Numbered from the stretch's first letter, positions 22,901 to 33,902 are shown. The stretch: 64,000 bases of DNA from Spinacia oleracea (GCF_020520425.1 NC_079491.1:4327143-4391142), one strand, 5' to 3'. Translations and numbers: made by a program. The notes: a model not told the origin generated them from the letters alone.

Positions 22901-24550
22901 CACAACAACAACCGTTCGTTTCATCTTAATCTTCAACCCCACTTCTTAAATCAAGAAAATCAATCTAAATTTTAGCTAACATAGTGGGTTGAAATTTTTA
23001 TACTATACTGATAAACTTTTGGAGGAAAATTTCAATTGCTACTGATAAACTTTTGGGGGGAAATCTTCTTCATTTCTTTGCAGATTTCTGCTGGACTTAT
23101 TCTTCCAGTTTCTATTTTCTTTTTTATTTTACTTTTCTTGGTTCTGACTTCCATGCTTTTTGATGTTTTCATTTTTTTCCTCCTCGTTGAATTTCTGAAT
23201 TAATCTCTGTTTCTCTCTTTCTTTGGAGCTGCAAATTCCCTCAATTGGCTAACATAAATCGTTTTTTGTAATTTAAGTTTTTAACCGCTTTCAATAATCT
23301 TATGCATTCACACTGTTGCTGCTTCCTTTGATATCTGTTGTTGTCAAAAAAAATTACATGTTCTCTTATTAATGTTACTCTGTAATTATTTGTCAAGATT
23401 ACTTGCATTTCCTACTGTTCTAAGTTCCTTCAAATCCAATTATCCTAACCTGCAACAAAAGGCTTGTTCTTTAGGATCTTAATCTTCATCTTAATTAGTT
23501 GCCAATCACAAAATAATGCTAACATAGAGAAAATTTCAAAAAGTACTGCTATTTGGGAAGAATTTGGCAAATACTTTCCAACCATTGAAAATTTGCAAGA
23601 GTTCAGTCACTTGCACAATATTCAATTCACTCCTGTAACACTCTTCTCCAACTTAACAACACGAATACGAAACTCATTCAATTACTTAAACAAGGTCACA
23701 TCACACAATACAAGTACAGTCAACTAAGCACACACTACAAAAATCTTTTTTTCAGTCTTATTCTAATACACCTAATAAACTACATTTTTACATATCATAT
23801 TGTAATTAACTGAGATAACTACAAAATTTGGCTAATCATACTTTGACAGAGCATCTCATAACAGAGCAAACACACCTACAATTAAATAAAGAAAATCAAA
23901 CCAATTAATCAATTCAACTGTACAACTTTATAACCAACCAAGATCATTTTATCCAATCAAAGTAATCAATAATGATTAGATTCTAATTTTGTCGAATTTA
24001 CCTCAGGATGATATTGGAGGCCATAGAACTTTCTAGAAGGATTCTCAATAGCAGCAACAGCACCTTGTTGACTAACAGCAACAACCTTAAACCCATCAGG
24101 AAGTTTCGAAACCTCATCACCATGACTCATCCAAACATCCTGTTTATCCCCCTTAATCCAATTCCCAAAAAACGAGCTATTCTCAGAAATCACCTCAATA
24201 TTCATCTTCCCATATTCCTGCTTTTCCCCAATCTTAACCAAACCTCCAAGCTTCTGCACAATCAGTTGCAGACCATAGCAGATACCCAGAACATGAATAC
24301 CATTCTTTTCAACGTATTCGATGAACCCGTCGCAGAACACCGGCGCGTCAGGCGCGTGGACACTGTGGGGCCCACCGGAGAGAATGATTACACGTGGGTT
24401 TAAGTCGGTGATGGCTTTGAGAGGGGATGTGCCGGAGATACAAAGGGAGAAGACGGAAAGTGCCCGGATTCGACGTGTGATGAGATGAGTGTACTGGGAC
24501 CCGAAATCCAAGATTAAAACTAAGTCGGATTTCACTTTTTGAGCTTCCAT
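19989..24550 (-). CDS. GMPS: GMP synthase [glutamine-hydrolysing]
   Basis: Six exons on the minus strand: 24550-24002, 22598-22348, 22221-21846, 21755-21624, 21489-21314, 20112-19989. They encode 535 residues, close to the usual plant length. The enzyme makes GMP from XMP, glutamine and ATP, the last step of guanine nucleotide synthesis. The N-terminal class I amidotransferase shows [17 protein letters not shown], the nucleophile in GICYGLQ and the His-Glu pair in QYHPEV. The ATP-pyrophosphatase domain has the P-loop [10 protein letters not shown], then FVDNGLLR and [13 protein letters not shown]. The C-terminal dimerisation domain contains [15 protein letters not shown] and ends [11 protein letters not shown], the conserved terminus. 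The start is the Met ten residues before the amidotransferase domain. There is no transit peptide, so it is probably cytosolic. Intron 1 is 1.4 kb; intron 5 contains a SINE and a Stowaway. Confidence 0.97.
20347..20619 (-). mobile_element. SINE-like retroposon with GATAAT-type tail
   Basis: A 273-bp insert flanked by TGGTAAATGTCATGAACAT (19 bp) at 20328-20346 and 20620-20638. Next to the left duplication lies a tract of ATTATC/ATCATT units, which on the minus strand is a simple-repeat 3' tail. The core includes CTCCCGCAAGAAGCGGGGTAA and GGTCGGACGTACGCAACCTT. A shorter relative lies at 30904-31007. It sits in a GMPS intron. Confidence 0.78.
20939..21249. mobile_element. Stowaway MITE in GMPS intron
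   Basis: TACTCTCTCCATTCCTAAATAAGTGTCAT at the left is mirrored by ACACTTATTTAGGAACCGATGGAGTA at the right, with TA target copies. The interior is AT-rich with further internal inverted stretches. Confidence 0.85.
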
Positions 24551-24763
24551 AATTTTTGTTGCTTTTGATTTTTGGAAGAGAAAATGGAGGATTGAGGAGA
24601 GAGGAAATGGAGGGTTTAAGAGGGGAATAAGGCGGGGGTTTGGCCGTTTGGGGATGTAAAAGAGAGTATGAGAGATTAGGGTTTTAGAAAGGGATTGAAT
24701 ATTTGAATTTCTATTTTTATTTTATTTTTATGTTTTTTGTTATTTTTAACTAGGATCCGAACC

Positions 24764-25494
24764 CGAGTTCTGAGCTTGTTGTGAAGGGTCGGCTTAGGGT
24801 GCAAACGAGTCGAGCCAAGTACTGCCATGCTCATATTCATTTAATTTAGGCGAGTTTGATCACGGGCTCGCTTTCAACCGAGCTCAAAAATCTGTTCAAG
24901 TTCGATTCGTTTAAGAGATTTTGTGGTCGTGAACGGTTCATGAACGTCTCGTTTATTAACTGAGTCGAGTTCATAAACAAGTTTTTTTTGTTAAACGAGC
25001 TTTGCACTTTAAAGTTTAACCATTTGAAGACATAATTTTTAATATGCACTAATTTAGCAATTTAAATTCAAAATATTTTTATTCTATAATACATTTTTTG
25101 GATGCTAAAATTAAAGTCATAATACGATTTTTATCTAAAATCATGCAATTATGTATGGAAATTTGATTATGAACACAAATAGACGAGCTTGTTCATGGAC
25201 AATAAATGAACGAGCATATGTATGTTCATGTTCAAGCTCGTTTATTAAATTATTAAACGAGCTTCAAAAGTTGTTCAAGTTCGGCTCATTTAGATTAAAT
25301 AAACGAACATGAACGAGCTTTAACCGAACCCGAACTCGGATAGTTTATCGAGAGTCTCGGCTCATTTGCATCCCTAGATCAACTAGCAGAATCTCATGAA
25401 GAACACCTTGATAGATTGAGATTGTAAGGTAAGCATGATCTTGTATTTAAACTTTTTTATTTGAAAATTACCGCATGTGAAGTATTGTTTTCCT
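24764..25494 (+). pseudogene. Broken copy of the RPAIN last exon, split by a hAT-like element
   Basis: 24764-24794 (TGAGCTTGTTG..AAGGGTCGGCT) and 25377-25494 match the RPAIN last exon and its 3' flank (about 18905-19132). Shared phrases are AGCAGAAGCTCATGAAGAACA with one change, then CTTGTATTTAAA and GAAAATTACCGCRTGTGAAG. Roughly 100 bases of the exon are missing inside the second part, and the hAT-like element 24795-25376 interrupts the copy. It includes sequence past the RPAIN stop codon, as would be expected of a retroposed 3' cDNA end or a small genomic duplication. It cannot encode a protein. Confidence 0.75.
24795..25376. mobile_element. hAT-like non-autonomous element, ~582 bp
   Basis: The left end TAGGGTGCAAACGAGTCGAGCC matches the inverted right end (TAGGGATGCAAATGAGCCGAG when reversed). 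The flanking octamers GGTCGGCT (24787-24794) and GATCAACT (25377-25384) are both one or two transitions from GATCGGCT, the uninterrupted sequence still present in the RPAIN gene. This supports an 8-bp hAT target duplication. The interior is rich in GAACGAGCT / AGCTCGTTC inverted motifs. Confidence 0.75.
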
Positions 25495-25529
25495 AGAATA
25501 TACGGAGTATTTCATATAAGATTTTTAAA

Positions 25530-25695
25530 AAAAAAATTGTCAAGAAAAAGAAACCCTACTGAACTAGCACCTAGCACAGGTTAACCAGCCTAGCTACGCA
25601 AGTCATCGCTAGAGTCACTCCCAGGCATTTTGCAGCTGATGGGACTCGACCTTGTGAGGGTCACAAGGTGAGTTCCCGACTAACTTACGTTAGTT
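25530..25695 (-). mobile_element. Second copy of the tRNA-derived SINE, reverse orientation
   Basis: The reverse complement carries CGGGAACTCACCTTGTGACC, AAGGTCGAGTCCCATCAGCTG and GTGCTAGTTCAGTAGGGT, matching the SINE at 18453-18621 throughout. The B-box-like GGTCGAGTCCC is better preserved here. A poly-T/A run lies at its 3' side (about 25525-25540). It is older or more diverged than the other copy. Confidence 0.7.
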
Positions 25696-26642
25696 ATTCC
25701 CTATACGAATATGTAAGTAAAATTTTCGATCTATAGACAACAAGGGACAGTCATATGGATGTACAAAACTCGATCGGAAATTTCAGTACCCAATCCCCAA
25801 GAATTTACTAATTTAGGTAGCTAATTAGCAGCTACAATACCAAAGTAAATAAATAAAGATAACATGTCATTGGTTTCATCCTTCACCATGCCCCAAACAT
25901 AACGGCTGACAATCCCTGATTCGACCCGATAACCCGACTCGTATCCGGCCTAAAGTTACCGAGAGAAACCCGAACTGAACCGACCTCGAAGTACTTGAAA
26001 TCGACCCGATTAGAGCCATTTACCATATTTTGTAGTAATATTATGTTTACAATATTTCCGATATTTTTGACACAACCCGAAACCAAAACCAAATCTGACC
26101 CGTTGACCCGACCCCTATTAATCAATGAACAGAAGTGCATAACAGTCTTTACTGATTCTGCATCTTTGATAGAGGTGAAGGTCACATGAATTGTAAATCC
26201 TGCAGTTGAAGAAGTAAAGAACAAACATCACAATCATTGTTCTTTCAGTCTTAACATTTCAGCAAAAACAGAAAAGGCGACAAAGAGTTAAACAAAACAG
26301 ATAGATTTGTATCGTAACATACAGATAAAGACATGTAAATTAAAATACCATTTCTAAAGTGTTTAGCATGAATACTATAACATACCACTTCCTCATCACC
26401 AAGCATACAACAAATATACTATAAAGTATAAACTAAAAGTAATATATAAACCAAAAAAAAAATACATCAAAACCAGGTGACAACAAACATGGTCAACTGC
26501 TTACAAGTCCATGTGGTGGGAGATGGTTACCTACCACATTGCCTTCATTCAAAGTAACCAGATTACATGAACCACCACATAACTGAAAATCCCACCACAA
26601 TAACAAGAAAAACAAAAAAAACAGAGAGAAACAGAGAAAGAG
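25696..26642. other. Upstream region of the DOMON/b561 gene
   Basis: No gene is recognised. A block rich in GACCCGA/CCCGA motifs lies at about 25915-26115 and resembles the GGGTCGG repeat family of 44192-44737. The final ~60 bases (AACAAAAAAAACAGAGAGAAACAGAG) look like a typical purine-rich plant leader before the ATG at 26643. Confidence 0.5.
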
Positions 26643-29600
26643 ATGAAACAGACGGTTTTCATCTTTTTCACAGTAGTCTTCTTCCTGAATCCGTATTTGC
26701 TGGTGCTGTCACAAAATGCAGAACCCTGTAACAGTGTTATTGACTACAATGAAAATGTCAACTTTGACACCACGGCCATGTTCTGCCAAACTGTCTGGAA
26801 ATCCTTCCCGGAAATCGTTCTTCGGGTAAGTTTCCCAAATTCAAACCAATAATTTGCATTCAACAGTACGTTGGCAGGAAGCCAAGAACACTATGAAGAT
26901 GGCAAGGGAGCAAATGAGCAATAAGCTTTCCAATAAGAAAGCAACCATCAATTCTAGACTATTTTAGGGGGTGTTTGGTTCACGGATTCTAGTTATGAGG
27001 TATAAGCTTATAATGGTCTAAAGTCTAAACTCATACCATGTATTTGGTTGGAAATTTTAAGAGCTTTAAACCCATACCTTAAACCGAAAGGCATGGAGTT
27101 TAGAAAAAAAAAAGGGGGGGGGGGGGGGGGGGGGGGGTGAGGTGGGTTTGACTCGTACCTTTATTCAGGTATCAAATAAAAGGGGAAAAACTCATCCCCA
27201 AACTGAACCAAATACATGGTATTAAGAATCAAGCTCCAACCCATAACACCTTGAATCCTTGATATCTTTCATGATTCCAACCCAAACCAGTCTGTGAACC
27301 AAACGCTTACAGATTTACATTGAGCAAGGTTTGTGGATGCGACAATGTCTTACTAACTAATTGTGAGATGTTAATACGCTCCAAGACGGGTTCAAATTCT
27401 CCTATGCAGCCTCATTGGCTTACCTTTGTAGGCTGTAGCTATTAAACAAACATTTCATATCAACTCATTTCAGCTGTAGACTTTGGTTTACATTACAATG
27501 TAGTTTTAGAACACATATTTTAAGGTCAATTTTCAGGTCAGCCCAATTTTAAACCAGCATTCGACCTTTTTGATGTCACTTAGATTCGGTTAATTCTGGT
27601 TTAGGGTCATAAATCTGCATTGCTGAATGCCGATACATGTCATGTACCTTGGGTCAAGGTCTAATCATTTTTCTTTCTCTTGCTTCTCTAGTATGTACAA
27701 GCAGGACCACAGTTGTGGAGCTTCCTACTCTCAGCCCCGAACGAAAACTCGTGGCTCGGGATTGGTTTCTCAACTAACGGGCAGATGGTGGGGTCCAGTG
27801 CGATGGTGGGTTGGTTCTACGAAAATGGGACGGGTGGCATGAAGCAGTACTTCTTGCAGGGTCAAGTTACTAATAAGGTGGAGCCTGATGCAGGTGAGCT
27901 GACTGTGGTGGATAACTCGTCAACGGTGTTTATCCAAGCAAGCCGCATACACCTGGCTTTCCAGATCAATACAGTCGAACCAAGAAAAGAACTGCTCTAC
28001 GCTGTGGGACCCTACGGCCAGCTGCCAGTAGCTAATGGCGGATTTCAACTGATCGAGCACCGAGAGAAAAGCCAAGCCTCATTAGATTATACTACAGGTA
28101 AAGCTTAGTTATGTTAATTACTCTCTCCGTCCCTTAATACTCGCCCCGGTTTGACCAACACAAAGTTTTAGGCATTTAATTAACTTATTAATTTATTAGG
28201 TGGTAGTTGATAGTAGAGTATTTTTTAATATAGTCAGTGGGAAATATGTCAAATAAAGGAGTGGGGATGGAGTAGGGGTGGGTGGGGATTGAATTTTTTA
28301 ATGTTATGTTTGGGAAGGAATATATGTGGGTCCATGGTTAAGTGAGAAATGATATAATATTAGTAGAAGTTTGTCATTCATAGAAACGGGGCGAGTATTA
28401 AGAGACGACTTTATAAAGAAAGCAGGGCGAGTATTAAGGGACGGAGGGAGTATTTGCTATGATATCAGAACAAGTTTATAATTGGTTACTTGGTCAAAGA
28501 CTCAAAGGACGGTTTCGTTCATGCACCATACTGGTCGTGAATCATGCCACACAAATACTGAATTTAGAATGAGAATGATAGATAAAATGACATTAGCATA
28601 AGGGAAGAAATAACAAAACCAAAAAAAAATTGAAAAAAAAGGAACAAATGCAGACAGTCAGACAGAAAAAAAGATAGAGAAAGTACAGTTGGTTAAGTGG
28701 AGGCCATGTTCAAAGAACCAAGAATAATTCTCCCAACTACTTAATTCTGCTTGCATTATGAAATGCATAAACATATCCCTATCAAATCTCACCATATCTA
28801 CTGACACCACCAAAGTATTAACTATTAACTATCACCTTGTTTGGAGAATGTCAACAGCCAGTTCTTTATTAACAACATGCTTTCCAAGTAGTAACTAGTG
28901 AATGGAAGACCAATTACATTGAAAACCTCACAGAAACATCTTCAAACTGAAGCCTTTGTAGGAGAGAAAATTCGAAAATCTGTGTCCCATCTTATGTCTC
29001 GTTATATATATGTGTGCCACATAACCTATAATCACCAACAACACTAGGCTGCTACCATAGATAAAAATGCCGTCCTATGAGACAACTGATTTTGAAAATC
29101 AGAAAAACAAGTCCGCTCCAAATATCTTCTCCAACTAGTTCGTTCTAGACTGCATCACAGCATTAACTAAACTGCCTTATTATAATTCACTTTGCCCAAG
29201 ACTCACCCTCTCAAATTCTTCCCTAATCAAGGGAAATGGAAAATGAAAAAATGAAGCAACATTCTACTGTTTCCCTTCTACATGACTAATATGCTTCAAT
29301 TGCAAACTTAGAAACGACAATTTTTAAACTTTGACTCCGAACAACAATGTGTCACTCGTAAAATTGCTTTTTTCGGGAAGATGACAACACTTATCTATCT
29401 TCAAAGGGTACGTAAAATTTAGTACTTTGACAAATCACTTTAGTTCTTTTATTATGTATCAGGAAGAAGTCAGACAATGAGCAGCCCATACACTGGAATA
29501 AGAAGGACCCATGGTGCTCTAAACATGATTGGGTGGGGAATCTTGATGCCAATCGGAGTAATAGTTGCTAGGTATTTCAGGCAGTGGGATCCAATCTGGT

Positions 29601-30474
29601 TTTACTCTCACATTGCAATCCAAATCTTCAGTTTCCTATTTGGACTAGTCGGCTTCATCTTAGGATTTGTAGTAGAGGGATTTACAAAAGCAGAAGTAAC
29701 ACACCACAAGAACATCGGTATCCTAATCCTAACACTTGGATGCCTTCAGGTAAGATTCATATACATATACTACATCTGCACGGAGAGTGTGTTTGTTTAG
29801 TGGGAAATGTGATGGGAATGGGAATTAGTTTCCCCGCTTGGTCCATTTCCCATGTTTGTTAGGTGGGAATGAGAAATAATTATGGGTTTGAGAATGGGAA
29901 ACGTAGGGCTCATTTCCCTTCATTTTATTCCCAAGGGAGGGGGTGGGAATTGAGAAAATGAGCAAAATGTCCATAATGTCATTAATGAATAATAAAAATG
30001 AGTTACATTATAAGGGTGTTCGAGTAACTTTTAATATTTTCCCAATCTATTTCCCATAACTATCCAAACAAGAGAATGGGAAAAATATCAAGGTATTCCC
30101 ACATACAAATTCCCTTCCTAATCTCACACTCTATTCCCTAAATTCCCATTCCCACATACCAAATGCCCCCTGAAAGATAAATTTTTTGAAAGACAGGAAA
30201 AGGAATGAGAATTCAAGATATAAAAGTGTTCAATTTTGTGCAGGTAATGGCTCTTTTGATTAGGCCAAAGAAAGGAACAAAACCACGGAAATACTGGAAT
30301 TGGTACCACCATAATGCAGGAAGAAGCTTGGTTATCTTTGCTATCTCAAACATATTCTATGGTATCCGTTTGGGTATGGAGGGAGCTGGTTGGTATGGTA
30401 CCTATGCAGCGATTCTCACTCTTATGGTTATTGTGGCTATCGTCCTGGAAATCAGGTTATGGAGACAAAGATAA
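26643..30474 (+). CDS. Cytochrome b561 and DOMON domain protein
   Basis: Four exons: 26643-26825, 27692-28097, 29463-29749, 30244-30474. They encode 368 residues. The N-terminal signal peptide is hydrophobic (FIFFTVVFFLNPYLLVLS) and ends before QNAEPC. A DOMON domain follows, seen in LWSFLLSAPNENSWLGIGFS, MVGSSAMVGWFYENGTGG and YFLQGQVTNKVEPD; this domain is extracellular and binds haem or sugar in relatives. The cytochrome b561 core has five membrane spans with paired haem-ligand His residues: RRTHGALNMIGWGILMPIG, WFYSHIAIQIF, VTHHKNIGILIL and WNWYHHNAGRS. It ends in the basic RLWRQR. The family carries electrons across membranes, often from ascorbate, and is placed at the plasma membrane. 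Introns 1, 2 and 3 contain repeats. The ATG is the first one downstream of a purine-rich leader. Confidence 0.95.
26966..27310. mobile_element. MITE with GTGTTTGGTTCAC ends and a poly-G core
   Basis: The left end GGTGTTTGGTTCACGGATTC is mirrored by GTCTGTGAACCAAACGC at the right, and inner blocks (ATACCATGTATTTGGTT / AACCAAATACATGGTAT) also pair. The centre holds a run of 10 A followed by 24 G (27104-27137). It is a non-autonomous DNA element of hAT or Harbinger type; the duplication is unclear. Confidence 0.7.
28119..28452. mobile_element. Stowaway MITE in b561 intron 2
   Basis: TACTCTCTCCGTCCCTTAATACTCGCCCC pairs with GCGAGTATTAAGGGACGGAGGGAGTA, with TA target copies at both ends. A third copy of the 'GGCGAGTATTAAG' phrase lies just inside the right end. 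Confidence 0.9.
29788..30172. mobile_element. MITE in b561 intron 3
   Basis: Left TGTGTTTGTTTAGTGGGAAATG and right ATTCCCATTCCCACATACCAAATGCCCCC are imperfect inverted repeats, with GGGAATGGGAAT/ATTCCCATTCCC blocks running inward. It ends about 70 bases before the last exon. The superfamily is uncertain. Confidence 0.6.
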
Positions 30475-30903
30475 CGTTGTGTGGCTTTGAACTAGAAGTT
30501 GCAGGACAAAATCTAAACATACTTATTTTGACAGGGATACTGACTAATCTGAGATAGGAAGTATTTACAGTATTGTTTTCATAGATTTAAAATCACCATT
30601 AATTTCTTTTGTGAATGTACTGTATGCTTTTCATTACCGTTCCTGGTTTTTAGATGATAGTCTGTTTATGTGTAACTTCTGCTTATTACTTTCACTGTGA
30701 CTTTGCAAGTCCTTGACTCCAATTTAAATTGCGGGGCTGCATTCTGTACATCCCCATTCTATATAGCTTACTCAAACATCGTTTATCCATTTAAGACCTC
30801 ATACGTTATAATTCTCCTAATGACACACTCAACAAAAATTGCACAGGTCCCATCCTGAAGGAATGCAGCCCTTTTGCCACTAGCATCTACTGGTAGAAAA
30901 TGT

Positions 30904-31007
30904 CATTACCCATTGCCTTCAAAGAGGCTCCCGCAACAAGCGGGGTAAAGGGGGTCGGATATACGCAATCTTACCCCTGCAATTGCAGAGAGGTTGTTTC
31001 CAATTGA
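30904..31007 (-). mobile_element. 5'-truncated SINE related to 20347-20619
   Basis: A 104-bp insert flanked by the 16-bp direct repeat TACTGGTAGAAAATGT (30888-30903 and 31008-31023). The core has the same CTCCCGCAACAAGCGGGGTAA and CGCAATCTTACCCCTGCAAT as the longer copy, which it matches over its 3' part only. Truncation at the 5' side plus a clean duplication fits target-primed reverse transcription. Confidence 0.8.
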
Positions 31008-31478
31008 TACTGGTAGAAAATGTGATATAAACAAATCTGAAAAAGTAATGCAATGTTTAAAGCATCTCTACAGTATTGAGAATCAAGAAGGAATACAAAC
31101 TCATGAACGTTATATCCTTTAGGAATTACGGACTACATTGTTTTCTTAGTTTCTTTCAGCTATCACTGATATCATTTGGCGAACATGAATGTTTACAAAA
31201 CATATCATCAGCTGAAAAAAAGGAAGACACAAGCTAAACTGACCAGTTGCAGCAAGGTTACATAATCAGATATCAATACATCAACAAAAGGTGTCACAGA
31301 AAAACTGCAAACAAGTAAAGATGCATGGATGACCAAAGATAAACCAGGAAAAAAAATCACTCTGAATATATAACATGATGACCATACAATATTCTGCTTT
31401 TATAAATAAAAAGTTGAAATAATGCTGCAAAATCAAAGTATTGAACATACTTGAAGTGTATCAATAGCATTCTGCACA

Positions 31479-32510
31479 TCAGCTATCAGCAGTTGATACA
31501 CGCAACGAGCTAATTCGTTCATTTTCTGGAAGAACAGACCAGTTAGGAGACTGCACAGCACGCAACCACTTAAAATCATCAACGTTTTCCCAACTCCCAG
31601 TCTCCTCATCAAGTCTTGACTCCGTTAAATCTTCCTCGATCCCATCGTAATGCAAACAATAGGGAGCAAATCTCACCTCACTACTATCCTCAATAATGGG
31701 ATGACTCCGCACCCTCAAATAAAAGTCGCATCTCCTAGCATTATGAATCCTTATCTGATGCGATGCCAACACGAAAACACACCCTTCAACATCATCTATC
31801 AGCACTGAGCCCAGAGCAGGCCCGGCATAAACTTTGCAATTCCTTAACCGGTGAATGAAAATTGCCCTCGGCCTACCTATCAGTCTCACCTCACAAGAAC
31901 CGAGGTTTGACAATGTGAACTCACCCATGTTCTTACCCTTTAAATTCTCCACCAGAACCTCTCCTTCTCTGTTTCTAAAACCCGGGGTGTCCAACATAAT
32001 ACAAGCTTTATCACTTGAAACCACTTTGGGTTCCTCAACAATGGCCACAACTGGTTGTTTCTGCTTCGCAACTTTGCTTCTGAAAGAGAATTTTTTCTTG
32101 GGTACCATTTTGACCGACACGTTATCGAGGGACTCCCTCAATTCAGAGATAATCTTGAGAGAGGCACGGACTTCGTAGGAAGGCAAGTGGTAGGAATTTT
32201 CTGCAAGAAGCTTCTCGAGGTCGTTGATAAGAGCAGAAACATTATCAAGGTCCCCTTTGGTGAAAGACTCAAGGGCTTGTTCAATTTGATCAATTTCAGA
32301 TGTAATTGATTGCTTGAGCTCAGAAAACCGAGCAAGGAATGTTTCAGTTGACTCAAACGACGGGGATGAATCCGAGTCTTTGCTCTGAACACGGGCTTGG
32401 TGGCGATTAGAGAGGCGTTCGATCATTGCTTGGCGCTTCTTTTCAACAGCTGGATCTAAGGATTGATCAGAGTTTGAGGTTGGGTTTGGGAAATTATTCT
32501 GATCTTCCAT
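31479..32510 (-). CDS. TFCC: Tubulin-folding cofactor C (PORCINO-type)
   Basis: A single uninterrupted frame of 343 residues, the usual plant length for this protein. TFCC acts with cofactors D and E as the GTPase activator of beta-tubulin and releases assembly-competent tubulin dimers. The N-terminal ~120 residues are charged and helical (EKKRQAMIERLSNRHQARVQ, then a Ser-rich part and a coiled coil around FLARFSELKQSITSEIDQIE). The C-terminal TBCC/CARP beta-helix spans about 175-300 with LDTPGFRNREGEVLVE, CEVRLIGRPRAIFIHRLRNC, VYAGPALGSVLIDD and ASHQIRIHNARRCDFYLRVR. The QIRIH stretch holds the expected arginine finger. The terminal Trp-containing segment (FKWLRAVQSPNW) is conserved. The start is the first Met. 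The upstream flank has been tandemly duplicated (32524-33281). Confidence 0.95.
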   Translation of the reverse strand: MEDQNNFPNPTSNSDQSLDPAVEKKRQAMIERLSNRHQARVQSKDSDSSPSFESTETFLARFSELKQSITSEIDQIEQALESFTKGDLDNVSALINDLEKLLAENSYHLPSYEVRASLKIISELRESLDNVSVKMVPKKKFSFRSKVAKQKQPVVAIVEEPKVVSSDKACIMLDTPGFRNREGEVLVENLKGKNMGEFTLSNLGSCEVRLIGRPRAIFIHRLRNCKVYAGPALGSVLIDDVEGCVFVLASHQIRIHNARRCDFYLRVRSHPIIEDSSEVRFAPYCLHYDGIEEDLTESRLDEETGSWENVDDFKWLRAVQSPNWSVLPENERISSLRVSTADS

Positions 32511-32523
32511 TGCACAAGGTGAC

Positions 32524-33281
32524 TCAAATCTAACACACCTTTGAAAAGCTTCTCTAAATCCCTAGAAGACAATGACAACATCAAGGTTCCATACGACGAT
32601 TTTAATTAGGGTTTCCAGAACATTTATGCAATTGCCCTATGATATGAATCCCATAGCAGTTAATTGACACAAAAATGCAGTTTAGCATATCTTAAGCATC
32701 AAAATTGGATAATGTACGACAAATTATGGACTCGATCAAAGTAATTAGCAAAATAATTGGTGAGTGTTGAAGTTGGGGAATTCCTAGCCATTTACATTTT
32801 CAAATTTCAATACTGACAAACTACTACCTAATTATCTAGAATTTGGGATTTCTGAATTTTGAAAGATAAAGAGCACATGGCTTCCCTTAAAATCTAACAC
32901 AACTTTGAAAAGATTCCCTAAATTCCTAGAGGACAATGACAACATCAAGGTTCCATAGGATGATTTTAAATGTTAGGGTTTCCAGAACGTTTATGCAATA
33001 TGTGTCCTATGATATGAATCACATCGCAGTTAATTGATCTAAAATACAATTTAGCATATCTTAAGCATCAAAATTGGATAATGTACGACAAATTGTGGAC
33101 TCGATCAAAGTAATTAGCAAGGAAAAATGGCGAGTGTCGAAATTGGGGAATCCCTGTAACTTCAACAAAAATCATGGGACAAAGGATGTGGTAATCACTA
33201 GCCAATTACATTTTCGAATTTGAAATATTGACAAACTAATACCTAATAATCTAGAAATTGAGATTTTGAAAGATAAAGGGG
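32524..33281. repeat. Tandem duplication of ~370 bp upstream of TFCC
   Basis: Copy 1 (32524-32877) and copy 2 (32887-33281) share long phrases such as GACAATGACAACATCAAGGT, AAGCATCAAAATTGGATAAT and GACTCGATCAAAGTAATTAG in the same order. They differ by scattered substitutions and small indels. The unit starts within the presumed TFCC leader, so the promoter or leader was duplicated. Confidence 0.85.
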
Positions 33282-33694
33282 CACAAATTGAAGAAAATTT
33301 GCTTCGAATCTTACCTGAATAACAAAATGGCTGTTACGTAAAGTTGATTTCTGTTAAATGATGCTGTTTTACAGAAAGTAGAAGATGGATTTTGCCACCG
33401 TTCGTCCGCCGTTCTCGGTGGCGCTGGTGCTATTCAACGGCGGTTGATTTCGACTCTGTTTGGTCGTTGTCCTTTGTTAGCTTTGTCCAGAAATGTTTCT
33501 TTTCACAATGATGTCAATTATGGAAAATGATTTTTGTCACACTAAATTTTGATTTAAATGGAAGCGATTTACTTTAATATTGCATAAAGATCCAATAATT
33601 CCCTAAATATGTTACTTTCTAAGTTATTTTCCACCTTACCGTACACGTAAGCAAGGGAGAAAGAGAAGTAATTTATTTTTTCGGTTCAGCATTG

Positions 33695-33821
33695 AACCGC
33701 CATATGAGATAGCGGTTTCGTTTTAAAGCAAACCGCCATCTGAGATGGGTTCAATGTTATAAACCGCTATCTGAGATAGCGGTTTGCATTAAATCAAAAC
33801 CGCTATCTCAGATGGCGGTTT
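33695..33821. repeat. Cluster of four AACCGCYATCT..AGATRGCGGTT hairpins
   Basis: Hairpins lie at 33695-33717, 33731-33751 (right arm damaged), 33761-33785 and 33797-33821. The third is perfect: AAACCGCTATCT, one G, then AGATAGCGGTTT. A lone right arm AGATAGCGGTTT recurs at about 34122-34133, after the second tRNA-like gene. Similar hairpins occur in the element at 41634-42000. Confidence 0.85.
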
Positions 33822-33902
33822 GCTTAATTGTAAATTATTTTTAACATGAATTACAGTTTAAATAGAAATATAACTTAGAAGTAACCTCTTGTGATATCAA
33901 TT

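Noticed and set aside
25883-26224. 113-codon minus-strand frame upstream of the b561 gene
   Set aside because: Part of it translates the GACCCGA-rich repeat block; no family recognised.
33695-33821. Repeated hairpins resembling a CRISPR array
   Set aside because: Plant nuclear context, units are unequal palindromes with short uneven spacers, and they lie inside a transposon with inverted ends.
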